Shown piece after piece: positions 53,328 to 62,547 of a stretch of DNA of 64,000 nt; within the stretch, counting starts at the first letter, position 1; each line of letters begins with the position of its first letter. The stretch is taken from the NCBI GenBank assembly GCA_945890645.1, contig CAMDCV010000024.1, positions 1 to 64,000 on the forward strand, read 5' to 3'. Source of the stretch: Akkermansia muciniphila (lineage in GTDB: Bacteria > Verrucomicrobiota > Verrucomicrobiia > Verrucomicrobiales > Akkermansiaceae). Made by a program: the position numbers and the translations under genes. The notes beneath the pieces are model-generated. The model saw only the letters and a list, made by a program, of their open reading frames with translations, had not been told where the DNA came from and made no database searches.

Positions 53328-54263
53328 CTATTTCACCTGAGGTTTGATCCAAGTTGACCAGTCAAAATTCTCCGCACCATTCTTATCTGTAATGAATTCG
53401 ATGTTTTTGGCTGATTTGAACTGAATATCCACCGGGAAAACCTCTTTGGTAGGTCCAGAAATTTGCTTCCGGAAAACTTCTCCACCATCCGCTTTAATGA
53501 TGAAAATCACATCTCCGCTGTTTGGCAACCAAAGACCGCAACGCAATTGCGAAACGGATTGCTTAAAATTGTATTCGAAACGGCTGGAGGCATGTGCATA
53601 GACGATTTCCTCCAACTGCTTTGCGTCAAGCCGCAGATCGGGATGGCCTTTGAATTCAACACCATTGATCAACTGCCGCTCATTCCACTTCGGCTTCATC
53701 TCCCACAGGTTGATCCACTGACCGAGATTTTGCTGATCGCCAACCTGCAATGATTCACGCGCCGCTAAGATCGCCGCATCCTTCGCAAGGTCGTCTTTCA
53801 TCTTCTGCGCTAGCTTTGCTTGTTCGATTTTGCCCGCTTTGGTTAGATCAACAATTTGAGTCGCTAACAATTTGTCCATTTTATCGACCACTTCATTGAG
53901 TTGGACCGCATGTTCTTTGTGAACTTTTTCGCGGGCCTCCACATATTTCGTGCGAAGGGACTTTAACTCAGAAGTGGCATTTTCTCCCAGAACTTCAGGT
54001 GGCCAAACGTCTTTGCCCATGACATCGATTTCATATTGCGCCTGTAACACCAACTCCAGTTGCCCCGTTGTCTGTAGTTGTTTTTTCAACCGATCCAAGG
54101 CACTCAGATATCCTTCCGTGAGCGCTTCAACTTTCGCATCACGGTTGGTATTGATTTGATCGTATTTCGTCATGAATGACCGATGCAGACTATCCAAGTC
54201 TTGAGCGATGGCACAAGTCATGCAAACAACGAGCATGATGGCGTGACTTACGATTGTTTTCAT
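53328..54263 (-). CDS. Secreted coiled-coil protein with NPCBM-like C-terminal domain
   Basis: A 311-residue protein starting at MKTIVSHAIMLVVCMTCAIA, a signal peptide; the upstream in-frame ATG adds 15 residues that break the signal. Residues about 25-190 are helical and charged (RSFMTKYDQINTNRDAKVEA, LSALDRLKKQLQTTGQLELV, LAQKMKDDLAKDAA), a form common in planctomycete and verrucomicrobial secreted proteins. The C-terminal part (about 210-311), ending IEFITDKNGAENFDWSTWIK, resembles an NPCBM-type carbohydrate-binding module. It lies within the polysaccharide locus and may bind the glycan; function not known. Confidence 0.7.
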   Translation of the reverse strand: MKTIVSHAIMLVVCMTCAIAQDLDSLHRSFMTKYDQINTNRDAKVEALTEGYLSALDRLKKQLQTTGQLELVLQAQYEIDVMGKDVWPPEVLGENATSELKSLRTKYVEAREKVHKEHAVQLNEVVDKMDKLLATQIVDLTKAGKIEQAKLAQKMKDDLAKDAAILAARESLQVGDQQNLGQWINLWEMKPKWNERQLINGVEFKGHPDLRLDAKQLEEIVYAHASSRFEYNFKQSVSQLRCGLWLPNSGDVIFIIKADGGEVFRKQISGPTKEVFPVDIQFKSAKNIEFITDKNGAENFDWSTWIKPQVK

Positions 54264-54393
54264 TGGATCAGGAATTGTTACTGTGAAAACTTGCAGGACT
54301 TTTCGCAAGCTGTCAAGCGGGGCTATGGTGACCTGCTATTGCCAATCTGCGATGCTGCCCTGAAGCAGAAGCGGCTGCGCCATTGTAAGGAAT

Positions 54394-55581
54394 TCAGAGA
54401 AAGCTTTTGATCGCAGCGATCACTTCATCAAGTTGAGCCGGTGCAAGCTCCGCATAGATGGGAATACTGAGGACTTCGGTGGCGAGACGATGGGCGACTT
54501 CGCAATCGCTGCGGCTCGCAGCGGGCAGTGAGGCAAAGCATTCTTGCTGGTCCATCGTGAGAGGATAATAGACTTCGCAGCCGATTCCCTTTTCTTGCAG
54601 ATGCGCTTTCAGAGCATCGCGTTGGCCCTCGCCGATGACTCGCAGTGTGTATTGATTCCAGATGTGATCGTTGTGTGCGTAAGGAACGGGAAGAACAATT
54701 TTAGCCGATGTCTCAGCAAGCCATTCGATTTGGCGCGCGGCACATTGGCAGTGCGCGGGATCTGCGATGACGATGCCGGGGATTTGCGCTAGGTGCTCGG
54801 AATAGTAAGCGGCATTGTTTTGGCGACCGCGAGTGTAGGTATTGTAGGGCTCTAACTTGACTCGTAGCAGAGCGGCTTGGAGCGTATCCATGCGGAAATT
54901 ACCACCGACCACTGAGTGAAAATACTTCGGCTGCATGCCGTGGTTGCGCATCATGCGCGCTTTTTCCGCGAGTGTGTCGTCATTGGTGACAAGCAGTCCG
55001 CCATCACCGAAACCGCCGAGATTTTTTGAAGGGAAAAAACTATAGGCTCCATAGTGTCCGATGCTACCGCAGGGATTCCCTTTGTAGCGGGCCCCGATGG
55101 CTTGAGCGCAATCTTCAATCATCCACAGTTGATGTTCATCGGCAAGTGCCTGGATGGCGTCCATGTCGGCACTTTGACCGAACAAATGCACGGGCATGAT
55201 CGCCTTGGTGCGGGGAGTGATTTTGGCGGCGACTTTTTCCGCATCAATGTTGAAACAGATGGGGCAAACGTCAACGAACACGGGTGTGGCACCCACACGA
55301 GCGACTGAACCCGCCGTGGCAAAAAATGTAAAAGTCGGCAAAATGACTTCATCGCCTGCGCCAAGTCCGAGTGCCATCAGCGCCATGACAAGAGCGTCAG
55401 TACCTGAACTGCAAGCAATCGAATGTTTCACTCTTAGCATAGCGGAACATTCTTGCTCAAAAGCCAACACGTCTGGCCCCATGATGAATTGACCTGACGA
55501 TAGAACACGTGAGAAAGCCTCCACTAACTTTGTCTCAAGCGGAAGGTTTTGTGCGTTTACGTCGAGAAGAGGGACGGGCAT
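54394..55581 (-). CDS. DegT/DnrJ/EryC1/StrS-family sugar aminotransferase
   Basis: A 395-residue PLP-dependent enzyme starting at MPVPLLDVNAQNLPLETKL. Family motifs: SGQFIMGPDVLAFEQECSAM, CSSGTDALVMALMALGLGAG, DEVILPTFTFFATAGSVARV, MPVHLFGQSADM, WMIEDCAQAIGARYKG and SFFPSKNLGGFGDGG with the PLP-binding Lys. Such enzymes aminate a 3- or 4-keto nucleotide sugar. The keto-sugar donor would be made by a dehydratase not seen in this window. Confidence 0.93.
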   Translation of the reverse strand: MPVPLLDVNAQNLPLETKLVEAFSRVLSSGQFIMGPDVLAFEQECSAMLRVKHSIACSSGTDALVMALMALGLGAGDEVILPTFTFFATAGSVARVGATPVFVDVCPICFNIDAEKVAAKITPRTKAIMPVHLFGQSADMDAIQALADEHQLWMIEDCAQAIGARYKGNPCGSIGHYGAYSFFPSKNLGGFGDGGLLVTNDDTLAEKARMMRNHGMQPKYFHSVVGGNFRMDTLQAALLRVKLEPYNTYTRGRQNNAAYYSEHLAQIPGIVIADPAHCQCAARQIEWLAETSAKIVLPVPYAHNDHIWNQYTLRVIGEGQRDALKAHLQEKGIGCEVYYPLTMDQQECFASLPAASRSDCEVAHRLATEVLSIPIYAELAPAQLDEVIAAIKSFL

Positions 55582-55630
55582 GAGGTCGGAAGTAAGAAGG
55601 ACGCTATTGCATGACAAAAATCTCTGCCTT

Positions 55631-56446
55631 TTAGTGCTTGTCGCGCATCGGAAATGTTTGCAGGTCGCTCTGTTGGCAGATTGCCGACCAAAGAAAGCGA
55701 GGGTTGTTTTTCAAATACCGTTTCGCGAGGCGTTTGGGATTGGTGAGGAGTCGATAGAACCACTCCAGCCCGGATCCTCGCAACCAGCGCGGTGCTTCAG
55801 GCACTAACCCTGCCTGGAAATCAAAAGCGGCACCTACGCCGAAAAACAAGATGCCATGATCGAGAGAAGTCAATCGGTCCGCATATTTGGCGAGAAAGCC
55901 GGCCATGAAGCGCTCTTGTTTGGGAGTGCTTAAACCGACCCAGAAACAATGCGGCCTTGTTTCAAGAATTTGCGCCAGTAACTCTTCTTCTTCGGCATCC
56001 GTGAGCGGCCGAAAAGGAGGAGTGATGGTGCCGACGATGGCAATGTCGTCATGGCGTTCGCGCAATTTTTGCGCCAGCACCTCGACCACGCCATCGCCGC
56101 CGCCCCACAGAAAGTGGCGTCGTTTTTCTTTCAAACCCTGTGCCATGAATGTCGGCATGAATTCGGGGCCGCATACCTGAGTCATATGATCGTATCCTTG
56201 CCAGCGCCCCATCCAAACCATCGGAATGCCATCAGGAATACTGAGGAAACTGCGGTTGTGAATTACCTGCAAGGCTAAATCGTCTTGGGATTCCATAACG
56301 CCATGAACGCCGGTAACTGTAACATAGCCAACAGTGCCCGGGCGATTCAGTGCAGTATGCACCTCCTGCAAAGCAGACGCCATGTTCACGGTATGAATAC
56401 CGACACCGAGAACATTAGCGCGCGGGATGGATGAGGTAGCAAGCAT
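55631..56446 (-). CDS. Glycosyltransferase, WecG/TagA/CpsF family (GT26)
   Basis: A 271-residue glycosyltransferase of the WecG/TagA group. Features: IPRANVLGVGIHTVNMASAL, GVHGVMESQDD, FLSIPDGIPMVWMGRWQG, RRHFLWGGGDGVVEVLAQKL, VGTITPPFRPLTDAEEEELL and FWVGLSTPKQERFMAGFLAK. These enzymes usually add the second sugar (ManNAc(A) or related) to the lipid-linked first sugar. Confidence 0.93.
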   Translation of the reverse strand: MLATSSIPRANVLGVGIHTVNMASALQEVHTALNRPGTVGYVTVTGVHGVMESQDDLALQVIHNRSFLSIPDGIPMVWMGRWQGYDHMTQVCGPEFMPTFMAQGLKEKRRHFLWGGGDGVVEVLAQKLRERHDDIAIVGTITPPFRPLTDAEEEELLAQILETRPHCFWVGLSTPKQERFMAGFLAKYADRLTSLDHGILFFGVGAAFDFQAGLVPEAPRWLRGSGLEWFYRLLTNPKRLAKRYLKNNPRFLWSAICQQSDLQTFPMRDKH

Positions 56447-56473
56447 AACGATTAGAAGTCAGACGGATGATTT

Positions 56474-57466
56474 TTATTGAATCACGATCTCGCCGCGTTT
56501 GCGCTTTTCGTATTGTTCCTTGATCCACCAATAGGTGGTTTCAAGACCGGTTTTCAAATCAATGCCTGGCTCCCAACCGAGCACTTCTTTGATCAGTGTA
56601 TTGTCGGAGTTGCGACCGCGCACCCCTTGTGGTGCATCGAGTTTGTACTTGCGCTTCATTTCCACACCGGCGATGCGCTCGATGATGCTAAGCGTTTCAT
56701 TGATGGAAACCAACTCACTACGGCCAAGGTTGAGAGGATCCGAGTAGCTCGATGCCATCAATTTATCGATGCCCGTGACACAGTCGTCGATATACATGAA
56801 CGAGCGGGTTTGCTCGCCATCGCCCCAGATTTCCACTTCCATGGTACCTTCGTCGAGAGCTTGGATCACCTTACGGCAGAGTGCTGCCGGTGCTTTTTCC
56901 CGACCGCCGTCCCAAGTGCCTTTCGGACCATAGACGTTGTGAAAACGGAAAACGCGAATGTTCATGCCAAAGTCTTGCTCGAAATGTTTGCAGAGACGTT
57001 CCGAAAACAATTTTTCCCAGCCATAGCCGTCCTCGGGCATCGCGGGATAAGCGTCCGATTCTTTCAACGCTACCACAGCGGCATCCTCTTGACGGTAGTC
57101 GGGATACGCGCAGGCGGAGGATGAGTAGAAGTATTGTTTAGCACCGCAATCTTTGGCGGCCATCAGCAGGTGTGTGCTGAGCAAAACACTCAACATGCAC
57201 AGGGCTTTGTTTTTCGTGATGAATCCCATGCCACCCATGTTGCAGGCGAGATTGTAGACTTCGTCACACCCTTCGGCAACTTTGTAACAGTTCGCTTTTT
57301 CCTCAAGGTCGAGAACATGATTCTCCGCTTGGGGATGCAATTGATACCACTTATCGAGTGGTTTGATATCGGCCACCACGACTTGGTAACCACGACTCAG
57401 GAGAACTCGTGCGAGTTCGCCCCCGATGAATCCGCCGCCGCCGGCGACAAGTATTTTTTTGCTCAT
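56474..57466 (-). CDS. gme: GDP-mannose 3,5-epimerase-like SDR
   Basis: A 330-residue extended SDR that closely follows plant GDP-D-mannose 3,5-epimerase, which makes GDP-L-galactose. Matches include NLACNMGGMGFITKNKAL, FYSSSACAYPDY with Cys119, DGYGWEKLFSERLCKHF with Tyr148/Lys152, GTWDGGREKAPAALCRK with Lys191, EIWGDGEQTRSFMYIDDCV and GVRGRNSDNTLIKEVLGW. Cys and Lys are the acid/base pair described for the plant enzyme. The NAD-binding motif is GGGGFIG. The similarity to the plant enzyme is read by eye, so identity with the plant reaction is likely but not proven; a related GDP- or UDP-sugar epimerase is the alternative. Confidence 0.85.
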   Translation of the reverse strand: MSKKILVAGGGGFIGGELARVLLSRGYQVVVADIKPLDKWYQLHPQAENHVLDLEEKANCYKVAEGCDEVYNLACNMGGMGFITKNKALCMLSVLLSTHLLMAAKDCGAKQYFYSSSACAYPDYRQEDAAVVALKESDAYPAMPEDGYGWEKLFSERLCKHFEQDFGMNIRVFRFHNVYGPKGTWDGGREKAPAALCRKVIQALDEGTMEVEIWGDGEQTRSFMYIDDCVTGIDKLMASSYSDPLNLGRSELVSINETLSIIERIAGVEMKRKYKLDAPQGVRGRNSDNTLIKEVLGWEPGIDLKTGLETTYWWIKEQYEKRKRGEIVIQ

Positions 57467-57523
57467 ATGTTAATTGGTTTGATGAATGTTGGTGAATTGA
57501 TACGTAAAAAATTTCGGTATAGT

Positions 57524-58627
57524 TTATGACAAGCACGCTTTGCGAAGAATGCTTACAACATGATCACGGTGTTTTTCAAACGTGAATTTTTCTTGGTAGA
57601 GAAGTTTTGCATTGCCGCCCATCGTTGACAAGAGATCGGGCGAATCGATGAATTGCTGGATGCACTGTTGCAACTGAGGGATGTCGCGCGGGTTATGCAA
57701 CAAGCCGGTGACGTTTTCTTCCACGATGGAAGGGATCCCACGCCAACGCGATGAAATCACTGGCAGTCCGCTCGCCATTGCTTCGAGAAGAACCAAAGGG
57801 AAATTTTCTGAGCTATAATACGACGGAAACACAAACAAATCTGATTGGGCGTAAGCACGCCATTTATCATCACCATATAGGGCACCGGGATCCGGCAATT
57901 GTAAGGTTTCGGAAGATTGGATTTCAGAAACAAGGTCTCGGAATTTTTGTTCCGTCGCTTCATCGGGCCATTTGCCCACAAATTGCAGGCGAATCTTAGC
58001 GCTGGAAGATGATGTAATTCGTTGACAGGCTTCTAACAAATCGAAGACGCCTTTGTCCTCGTAAAGATTTCCAAGAAACAAAATCCGCAAGAAATCCGAA
58101 GGTTCTCTTGCGCCTTCGGGTGCGTCGATATTGAGACCATTGGGAACTTCAAACACTTCTGCGGCACCAAAATCCAATCCAGGAACCGCAACGTGTTGGG
58201 AAAGTGTCAAGGCCCATGCGCCACGACCATAAATCCATCTCCCGAGAATTTGCCGCCAACGACTTGAAGCAAGATAATCATTCAAGCCGCCAGAGTGATA
58301 ATGCAGTATAGTGCGACGAAAGAGCAATCGGCAACAACCTAAGAAAATCACATCGCGCACGAATGGAACGAAAGCCGCGCTGCCAGGGGTGTAGTACAAC
58401 ACCTGTGCTTTGCTGCGAAATTTTAATTGCCAGCAGCGAGCGACTAAGCCGACCAAGCCGAAAATTTTCCCGATCGACGCACGACCAACCTCCTGCAAAT
58501 TTTTACTCGAACGAATTTCCAGCAGATGCTTAACAACCGGCTGCAAATCACCATCGAATAAAGCGCGTGTGGCCAACGAAGCGCCGTGCACCGGTGGTGG
58601 CACCACACCGGCGAGGAGTACGTTCAT
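57524..58627 (-). CDS. Glycosyltransferase, GT4 family
   Basis: A 367-residue GT-B enzyme from MNVLLAGVVPPPVHGASLAT; an in-frame ATG 15 bases earlier (58642) is an alternative. Motifs: LRILFLGNLYEDKGVFDLLE, LQFVGKWPDEATEQ, FVFPSYYSSENFPLVLLEAM (E-x7-E) and SGLPVISSRWRGIPSIVEEN. It lies between the GDP-mannose epimerase-like and UDP-glucose dehydrogenase genes. Specificity unknown. Confidence 0.9.
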   Translation of the reverse strand: MNVLLAGVVPPPVHGASLATRALFDGDLQPVVKHLLEIRSSKNLQEVGRASIGKIFGLVGLVARCWQLKFRSKAQVLYYTPGSAAFVPFVRDVIFLGCCRLLFRRTILHYHSGGLNDYLASSRWRQILGRWIYGRGAWALTLSQHVAVPGLDFGAAEVFEVPNGLNIDAPEGAREPSDFLRILFLGNLYEDKGVFDLLEACQRITSSSSAKIRLQFVGKWPDEATEQKFRDLVSEIQSSETLQLPDPGALYGDDKWRAYAQSDLFVFPSYYSSENFPLVLLEAMASGLPVISSRWRGIPSIVEENVTGLLHNPRDIPQLQQCIQQFIDSPDLLSTMGGNAKLLYQEKFTFEKHRDHVVSILRKACLS

Positions 58628-58667
58628 GTTAGGCGGCGGCATGAATTCGATTTAATGGAGCCAGGAT

Positions 58668-60050
58668 TTAGCCCTGACCGATGCAATACAATTCAAATCC
58701 AATCTCACGCAGCTTTGGGGCAGGAAGGATGCTGCGACCGTCGAAAGCGAAGGCGGGCTTATACATCCGCTGGTAAATTGCAGCAAAATCCAGATCACGA
58801 AATTCATCCCACTCGGTCAGCACAACAAGTGCATGAGCTTTGTCGAGCGCGGTGGTCGCGTCTTCTGCGAAGTGCAGATGGGCCGCAAGCAAATGCTCAG
58901 GCACACCGACATAGGCAAGATCGGCGAGAATCGTTTTTTGTGGCACTTTGGGGTCGTAGATGCAGACATGTGCATTCTCCATTAACAAATCCCGCACCAC
59001 ATAAATCGCAGCTGACTCACGGGTATCATTGGTGTCTTTCTTGAATGCGAAACCAAGCACGCCGATTTTTTTGCCCGATACGGTGTTGAATAATGTTTGA
59101 ACAATTTTTTGAGAAAAACGCGATTTCTGCCAATCGTTCATGCGGATGACCTCATTCCAATAACGCGCCACTTCGGGCAATCCGAAATGCTCGCAGAGAT
59201 AAACCAAGTTGAGAATGTCCTTCTGAAAACACGAGCCACCAAAGCCTACAGAGGATTTGAGGAATTTAGCGCCGATCCGTGAATCGTAGCCAATGGCACG
59301 GCTGACTTCCTCAACATTAGCACCGGTTTTTTCACAAAGGGCGGAAATGGAGTTGATGGAGGAAATCCGTTGAGCGAGGAAAGCATTCGCCACCAACTTC
59401 GATAATTCCGAAGACCATGTATTTGTGGTGATGATGCGTTCGCGCGGAATCCAATGAGCGTATACTTGCACGAGGCTTTCGATCGCGGCGAGTCCCTCTG
59501 GCGTCTGCTCGCCACCGATGAGAATGCGGTCGGGATTTTCCATGTCTGTCACCGCAGTTCCCTCGGCGAGGAATTCTGGATTCGATAGCACTTGGAATTG
59601 TCCACTCTGCGAGTTTGATTGAAGGATCGTACGCATGGCCTCAGCGGTGCGGACGGGAATCGTCGATTTTTCAACAACGATGGTCGACCCCTTGGCTTCT
59701 TCCGCAATCATGCGCGCCGCAGACTCTACATAGCAAAGGTCTGCGGCACGACCCGCACCAGCGCCATACGTTTTGGTTGGAGTGCCCACGGCTACGAAAA
59801 TCATGTCCGCTTCACTAATCGTTTTACGCACTTCCGTGCTGAAAAACAAATTGCGATCGCGGCATCCGTTTACGAGATCGAGCAAACCCGGTTCGTACAC
59901 CGGTAGGTCTTGCGAATTCCAAGCAGCAATGCGCGCTTCATTGAGATCGACAACGGTGACAGTGATCTCTGGACATTTCGCAGCGATCATTGCCATGGTA
60001 GGACCACCAACGTAGCCAGCTCCTATGCAACAAATTTTAGTAATTTTCAT
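58668..60050 (-). CDS. ugd: UDP-glucose 6-dehydrogenase (animal/plant-like type)
   Basis: A 460-residue enzyme that oxidises UDP-glucose to UDP-glucuronate with two NAD. The sequence follows animal UGDH closely: [137 protein letters not shown] with the catalytic Cys274, and [14 protein letters not shown]. Its product feeds UDP-xylose synthase encoded next to it. The eukaryote-like form occurs in several bacterial phyla, so recent transfer is not required. Confidence 0.95.
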   Translation of the reverse strand: MKITKICCIGAGYVGGPTMAMIAAKCPEITVTVVDLNEARIAAWNSQDLPVYEPGLLDLVNGCRDRNLFFSTEVRKTISEADMIFVAVGTPTKTYGAGAGRAADLCYVESAARMIAEEAKGSTIVVEKSTIPVRTAEAMRTILQSNSQSGQFQVLSNPEFLAEGTAVTDMENPDRILIGGEQTPEGLAAIESLVQVYAHWIPRERIITTNTWSSELSKLVANAFLAQRISSINSISALCEKTGANVEEVSRAIGYDSRIGAKFLKSSVGFGGSCFQKDILNLVYLCEHFGLPEVARYWNEVIRMNDWQKSRFSQKIVQTLFNTVSGKKIGVLGFAFKKDTNDTRESAAIYVVRDLLMENAHVCIYDPKVPQKTILADLAYVGVPEHLLAAHLHFAEDATTALDKAHALVVLTEWDEFRDLDFAAIYQRMYKPAFAFDGRSILPAPKLREIGFELYCIGQG

Positions 60051-60095
60051 AAACGAATGTTGGGGAAATTATCAGTTAAATTATACGGTTCTGTC

Positions 60096-61037
60096 TTACG
60101 AAACGAAATTCCGGAAATACGCAATCGTCTCACGAATGCCGTCATCAAATGCTACCACTGGCTCCCAGCCTAACAATTCTTTTGCTAAACGAATGTCGGG
60201 CTTGCGGACTTTCGGGTCATCGGGCGGCAGTGGTTTTTCATCGAGCACTAAGGGAATTTCAAAATGACGGGAGACCGCTTCTGCAAATTGGCGGATTGTC
60301 ATCTCGTGTGGGTTGCCGCAATTCACGGGCAAATGGTATTCGCTCTGCGCCAGTTTCCAGATGCCGGCGACAAGGTCGGACACGTAACAAAACGAGCGAG
60401 TTTGCGAACCATCCCCAAACACCGTCATCGGCTCGCCGCGAAGCGCTTGACCAATGAAAGCAGGTACCACACGACCATCATCGAGGCGCATGCGTGGACC
60501 GTAAGTGTTAAAAATACGGACGATTTTCGTATCGAGCCCATGGGCACGGTGATAGGCCATGGTGGCCGCCTCGGCGTAGCGTTTCGCCTCATCATAACAA
60601 CTGCGCACGCCGATGGAATTGACATTGCCCCAGTAGGTCTCAGGCTGTGGATGAATCTCTGGGTCTCCATAGACCTCCGAGGTGGAGGCGACCAAGAACG
60701 TCGCGCCCTTTTGCAAGGCTAAGTCTAGCGCATTGTGAGTCGCATAAGAACCAGCTTTGAGGGTCTCGATGGGAATTTGCACATAATCAATCGGGCTCGC
60801 GGGAGAAGCCATGTGAAAAACATAATCGACAGGTTCTTCGATCGAAAAGGGGATGGAGACGTCCTGCTCGATAAAAGTGAAATTCGGATTGTCCTGCAAA
60901 TGCGCAAGATTTCGTGCATGCCCCGTGACAAAGTTATCCAAAGCGATGACCCGCAAGCCATCAGCCAAGAGAAGATCGATCAGATGTGAGGGAACAAATC
61001 CGGCACCGCCGGTAACTACTGCTGTTTTATGATTCAT
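60096..61037 (-). CDS. uxs: UDP-glucuronate decarboxylase (UDP-xylose synthase), SDR
   Basis: A 313-residue SDR predicted to decarboxylate UDP-glucuronate to UDP-xylose. Matches to the UXS family: [60 protein letters not shown] with the YxxxK motif, [20 protein letters not shown] and [20 protein letters not shown]. The glycine-rich NAD motif is [11 protein letters not shown], with Pro in place of the last Gly of GxxGxxG. It overlaps the glf-like gene by ATGA and lies next to ugd, so the UDP-Glc to UDP-Xyl route is complete here. Confidence 0.92.
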   Translation of the reverse strand: MNHKTAVVTGGAGFVPSHLIDLLLADGLRVIALDNFVTGHARNLAHLQDNPNFTFIEQDVSIPFSIEEPVDYVFHMASPASPIDYVQIPIETLKAGSYATHNALDLALQKGATFLVASTSEVYGDPEIHPQPETYWGNVNSIGVRSCYDEAKRYAEAATMAYHRAHGLDTKIVRIFNTYGPRMRLDDGRVVPAFIGQALRGEPMTVFGDGSQTRSFCYVSDLVAGIWKLAQSEYHLPVNCGNPHEMTIRQFAEAVSRHFEIPLVLDEKPLPPDDPKVRKPDIRLAKELLGWEPVVAFDDGIRETIAYFRNFVS

Positions 61038-62218
61038 GGTGATAATTCGGGAGTGGATTGATAGCGCTGTGTGAGTTTTTCTGCTTCATTCAGAGCCATG
61101 CCAGTGACTTGGTCCATGTTGTAATAACGATAGGTGCCGAGTCGACCAATGAAGGAGACGTTTGTTTCCTGCTCCGCCAGGCGCTTGTAGCGGGAGTAGA
61201 GTTCGGAAGTTGCATCGGTGGGGACGGGGTAAAATGGTTCTTTGCCTGGCCCCCAATCTTCGGGAAATTCTCGAACGATGGTAGTGACATCAATTTGCTG
61301 ACCGGTCGCATGTTTGATTTCCACCGTGCGCGTGAACGGCACTTCGAGGTCAGGATAATTTACCTGCATGGCGGGTTGCCAGTAGCCTGCTTTTTCAGAA
61401 ATCGGCAAACGTGCGGCAAGTTCCTCGCCGGAGTAAGTTTCGTGTTCAAAGCGCAGAGAACGATACGGTAGCGATCCATAACAATGATCATAGTAGGCAT
61501 CGATCGGTCCTGTGAAAATCAAGTGTCGGTAATCCCAGTGCTGCTTTTCCTCCGCATAGTCCACTCCGAGCCGCAATTGCAGATTCGGCGAATGAGCGAC
61601 TATGTTTTCGAACAGAGCAGTGTAACCTTTCGCGGGCATCGCTTGAAATGTATCGGTGAGATAACGATCATCGCGGTTCAGTCGTATCGGAATGCGACCG
61701 CAAACGGAAGCCTGCAACTCACGCGGGTGGCGCTTCCACTGCTTCAGAGTGTAGGGCTCGAAAAATGTGCGATATAGATCCCACCCGACTTGACTGATGA
61801 TCACCTCCTCAGAATTTTGAGGGTGTTCAATCGGTACTTTTTGGGCGTCGAGATAGTCTTGCCACTCCAGTTCGTTGGATTCTCGTCCTAGCCATTCTTC
61901 GAACGTGTTCAAGTTGATCGGAAAACTCCAGTAGCGGTCTTGGGTGAAGCTTTTCACCTGGTAGGAAACGGGATGCCACTCGGTGAACTGGGAGAGATAA
62001 TCGACGATGCGCGCGGAATTTGTACGGAAATAGTGGGGACCGTAGGGGTGAATGAGCACTCCTGCCTCATCGTAGCAGTCATAGGCATTTCCTCCGATGT
62101 GCTCTCGTTTATCAATGACCACACAGGAAAAACCTGCTTGGGTTAATCTCTCGGCGGCCACCAATCCGGAAAAGCCAGCACCTACAATGAAAAAATCAAC
62201 TTTTTGCGATGTCGCCAT
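61034..62218 (-). CDS. glf: UDP-galactopyranose mutase
   Basis: A 394-residue FAD enzyme that converts UDP-galactopyranose to UDP-galactofuranose. Motifs: [112 protein letters not shown] and [20 protein letters not shown]. All conserved FAD and substrate regions are present at the usual length. It is the first gene of the minus-strand locus and implies that galactofuranose occurs in the glycan. Confidence 0.95.
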   Translation of the reverse strand: MATSQKVDFFIVGAGFSGLVAAERLTQAGFSCVVIDKREHIGGNAYDCYDEAGVLIHPYGPHYFRTNSARIVDYLSQFTEWHPVSYQVKSFTQDRYWSFPINLNTFEEWLGRESNELEWQDYLDAQKVPIEHPQNSEEVIISQVGWDLYRTFFEPYTLKQWKRHPRELQASVCGRIPIRLNRDDRYLTDTFQAMPAKGYTALFENIVAHSPNLQLRLGVDYAEEKQHWDYRHLIFTGPIDAYYDHCYGSLPYRSLRFEHETYSGEELAARLPISEKAGYWQPAMQVNYPDLEVPFTRTVEIKHATGQQIDVTTIVREFPEDWGPGKEPFYPVPTDATSELYSRYKRLAEQETNVSFIGRLGTYRYYNMDQVTGMALNEAEKLTQRYQSTPELSP

Positions 62219-62344
62219 TAGGAGAAAAAAGGGAATTAAAAGAATTTAGACGCTGCCGCCCTTGGTCGTATGCCGCGTTTTGCGGCAAAACCTTACGCTT
62301 CAAAAACAGGATATGAATGCTGCAACACTGATGTTACAAGGGAC

Positions 62345-62364
62345 ACTTGCGTCCACACGCAAGT
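62345..62364. promoter_or_regulatory. Perfect 8-bp palindrome, possible operator
   Basis: ACTTGCGT (62345-62352) and ACGCAAGT (62357-62364) are inverted copies separated by CCAC. It lies about 185 bp before the methyltransferase start and 125 bp before the glf start (on the other strand). It could bind a dimeric regulator or form a small hairpin in RNA. No second copy was noticed. Confidence 0.3.
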
Positions 62365-62394
62365 TAGCCAACGGCCACTTTTGTTCAAGAAAAA

Positions 62395-62523
62395 ATGAAC
62401 AAAACTCTGCAACGATTTAGTAAATTCATGAAAATGCGCTCTCGTATCGAGGGATTGACTGAGGAGAAAATTAGGGTTTTGCGCGCCCGACGCCATACAT
62501 GGGCGCTTGACAGTGTACAATAG
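62395..62523 (+). CDS. Possible small protein upstream of the methyltransferase
   Basis: A 42-codon open frame (starting MNKTLQRFSKFMKMRSRIEG, continuing LTEEKIRVLRARRHTW) ends 24 bp before the methyltransferase start and is preceded by AAGAAAAA. It is basic and could be helical. There is no family match I recognise and a frame of this length may arise by chance. Confidence 0.2.
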   Translation: MNKTLQRFSKFMKMRSRIEGLTEEKIRVLRARRHTWALDSVQ

Positions 62524-62547
62524 ATCTTCCTCAATCTCACACGTCAC

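Larger units (their letters stand above)
62219..62547. promoter_or_regulatory. Divergent intergenic region between glf and the DNA methyltransferase
   Basis: This 329-bp gap must hold the promoters of the 46-kb minus-strand locus and of the methyltransferase. It contains a 6-bp hairpin TGCCGC-GTTTT-GCGGCA (62271-62287) and a perfect palindrome ACTTGCGT-CCAC-ACGCAAGT (62345-62364) that could be an operator. A TTGACA occurs at about 62507 but no convincing -10 follows at proper spacing. A 42-codon plus-strand frame (62395-62523, MNKTLQRFSKFMKMRSRIEG) is listed separately. Confidence 0.4.

Noticed and set aside
62293-62547. Minus-strand frame of 84 codons before the methyltransferase
   Set aside because: No recognisable family, odd composition, and it would overlap the likely promoter region of both divergent transcripts.
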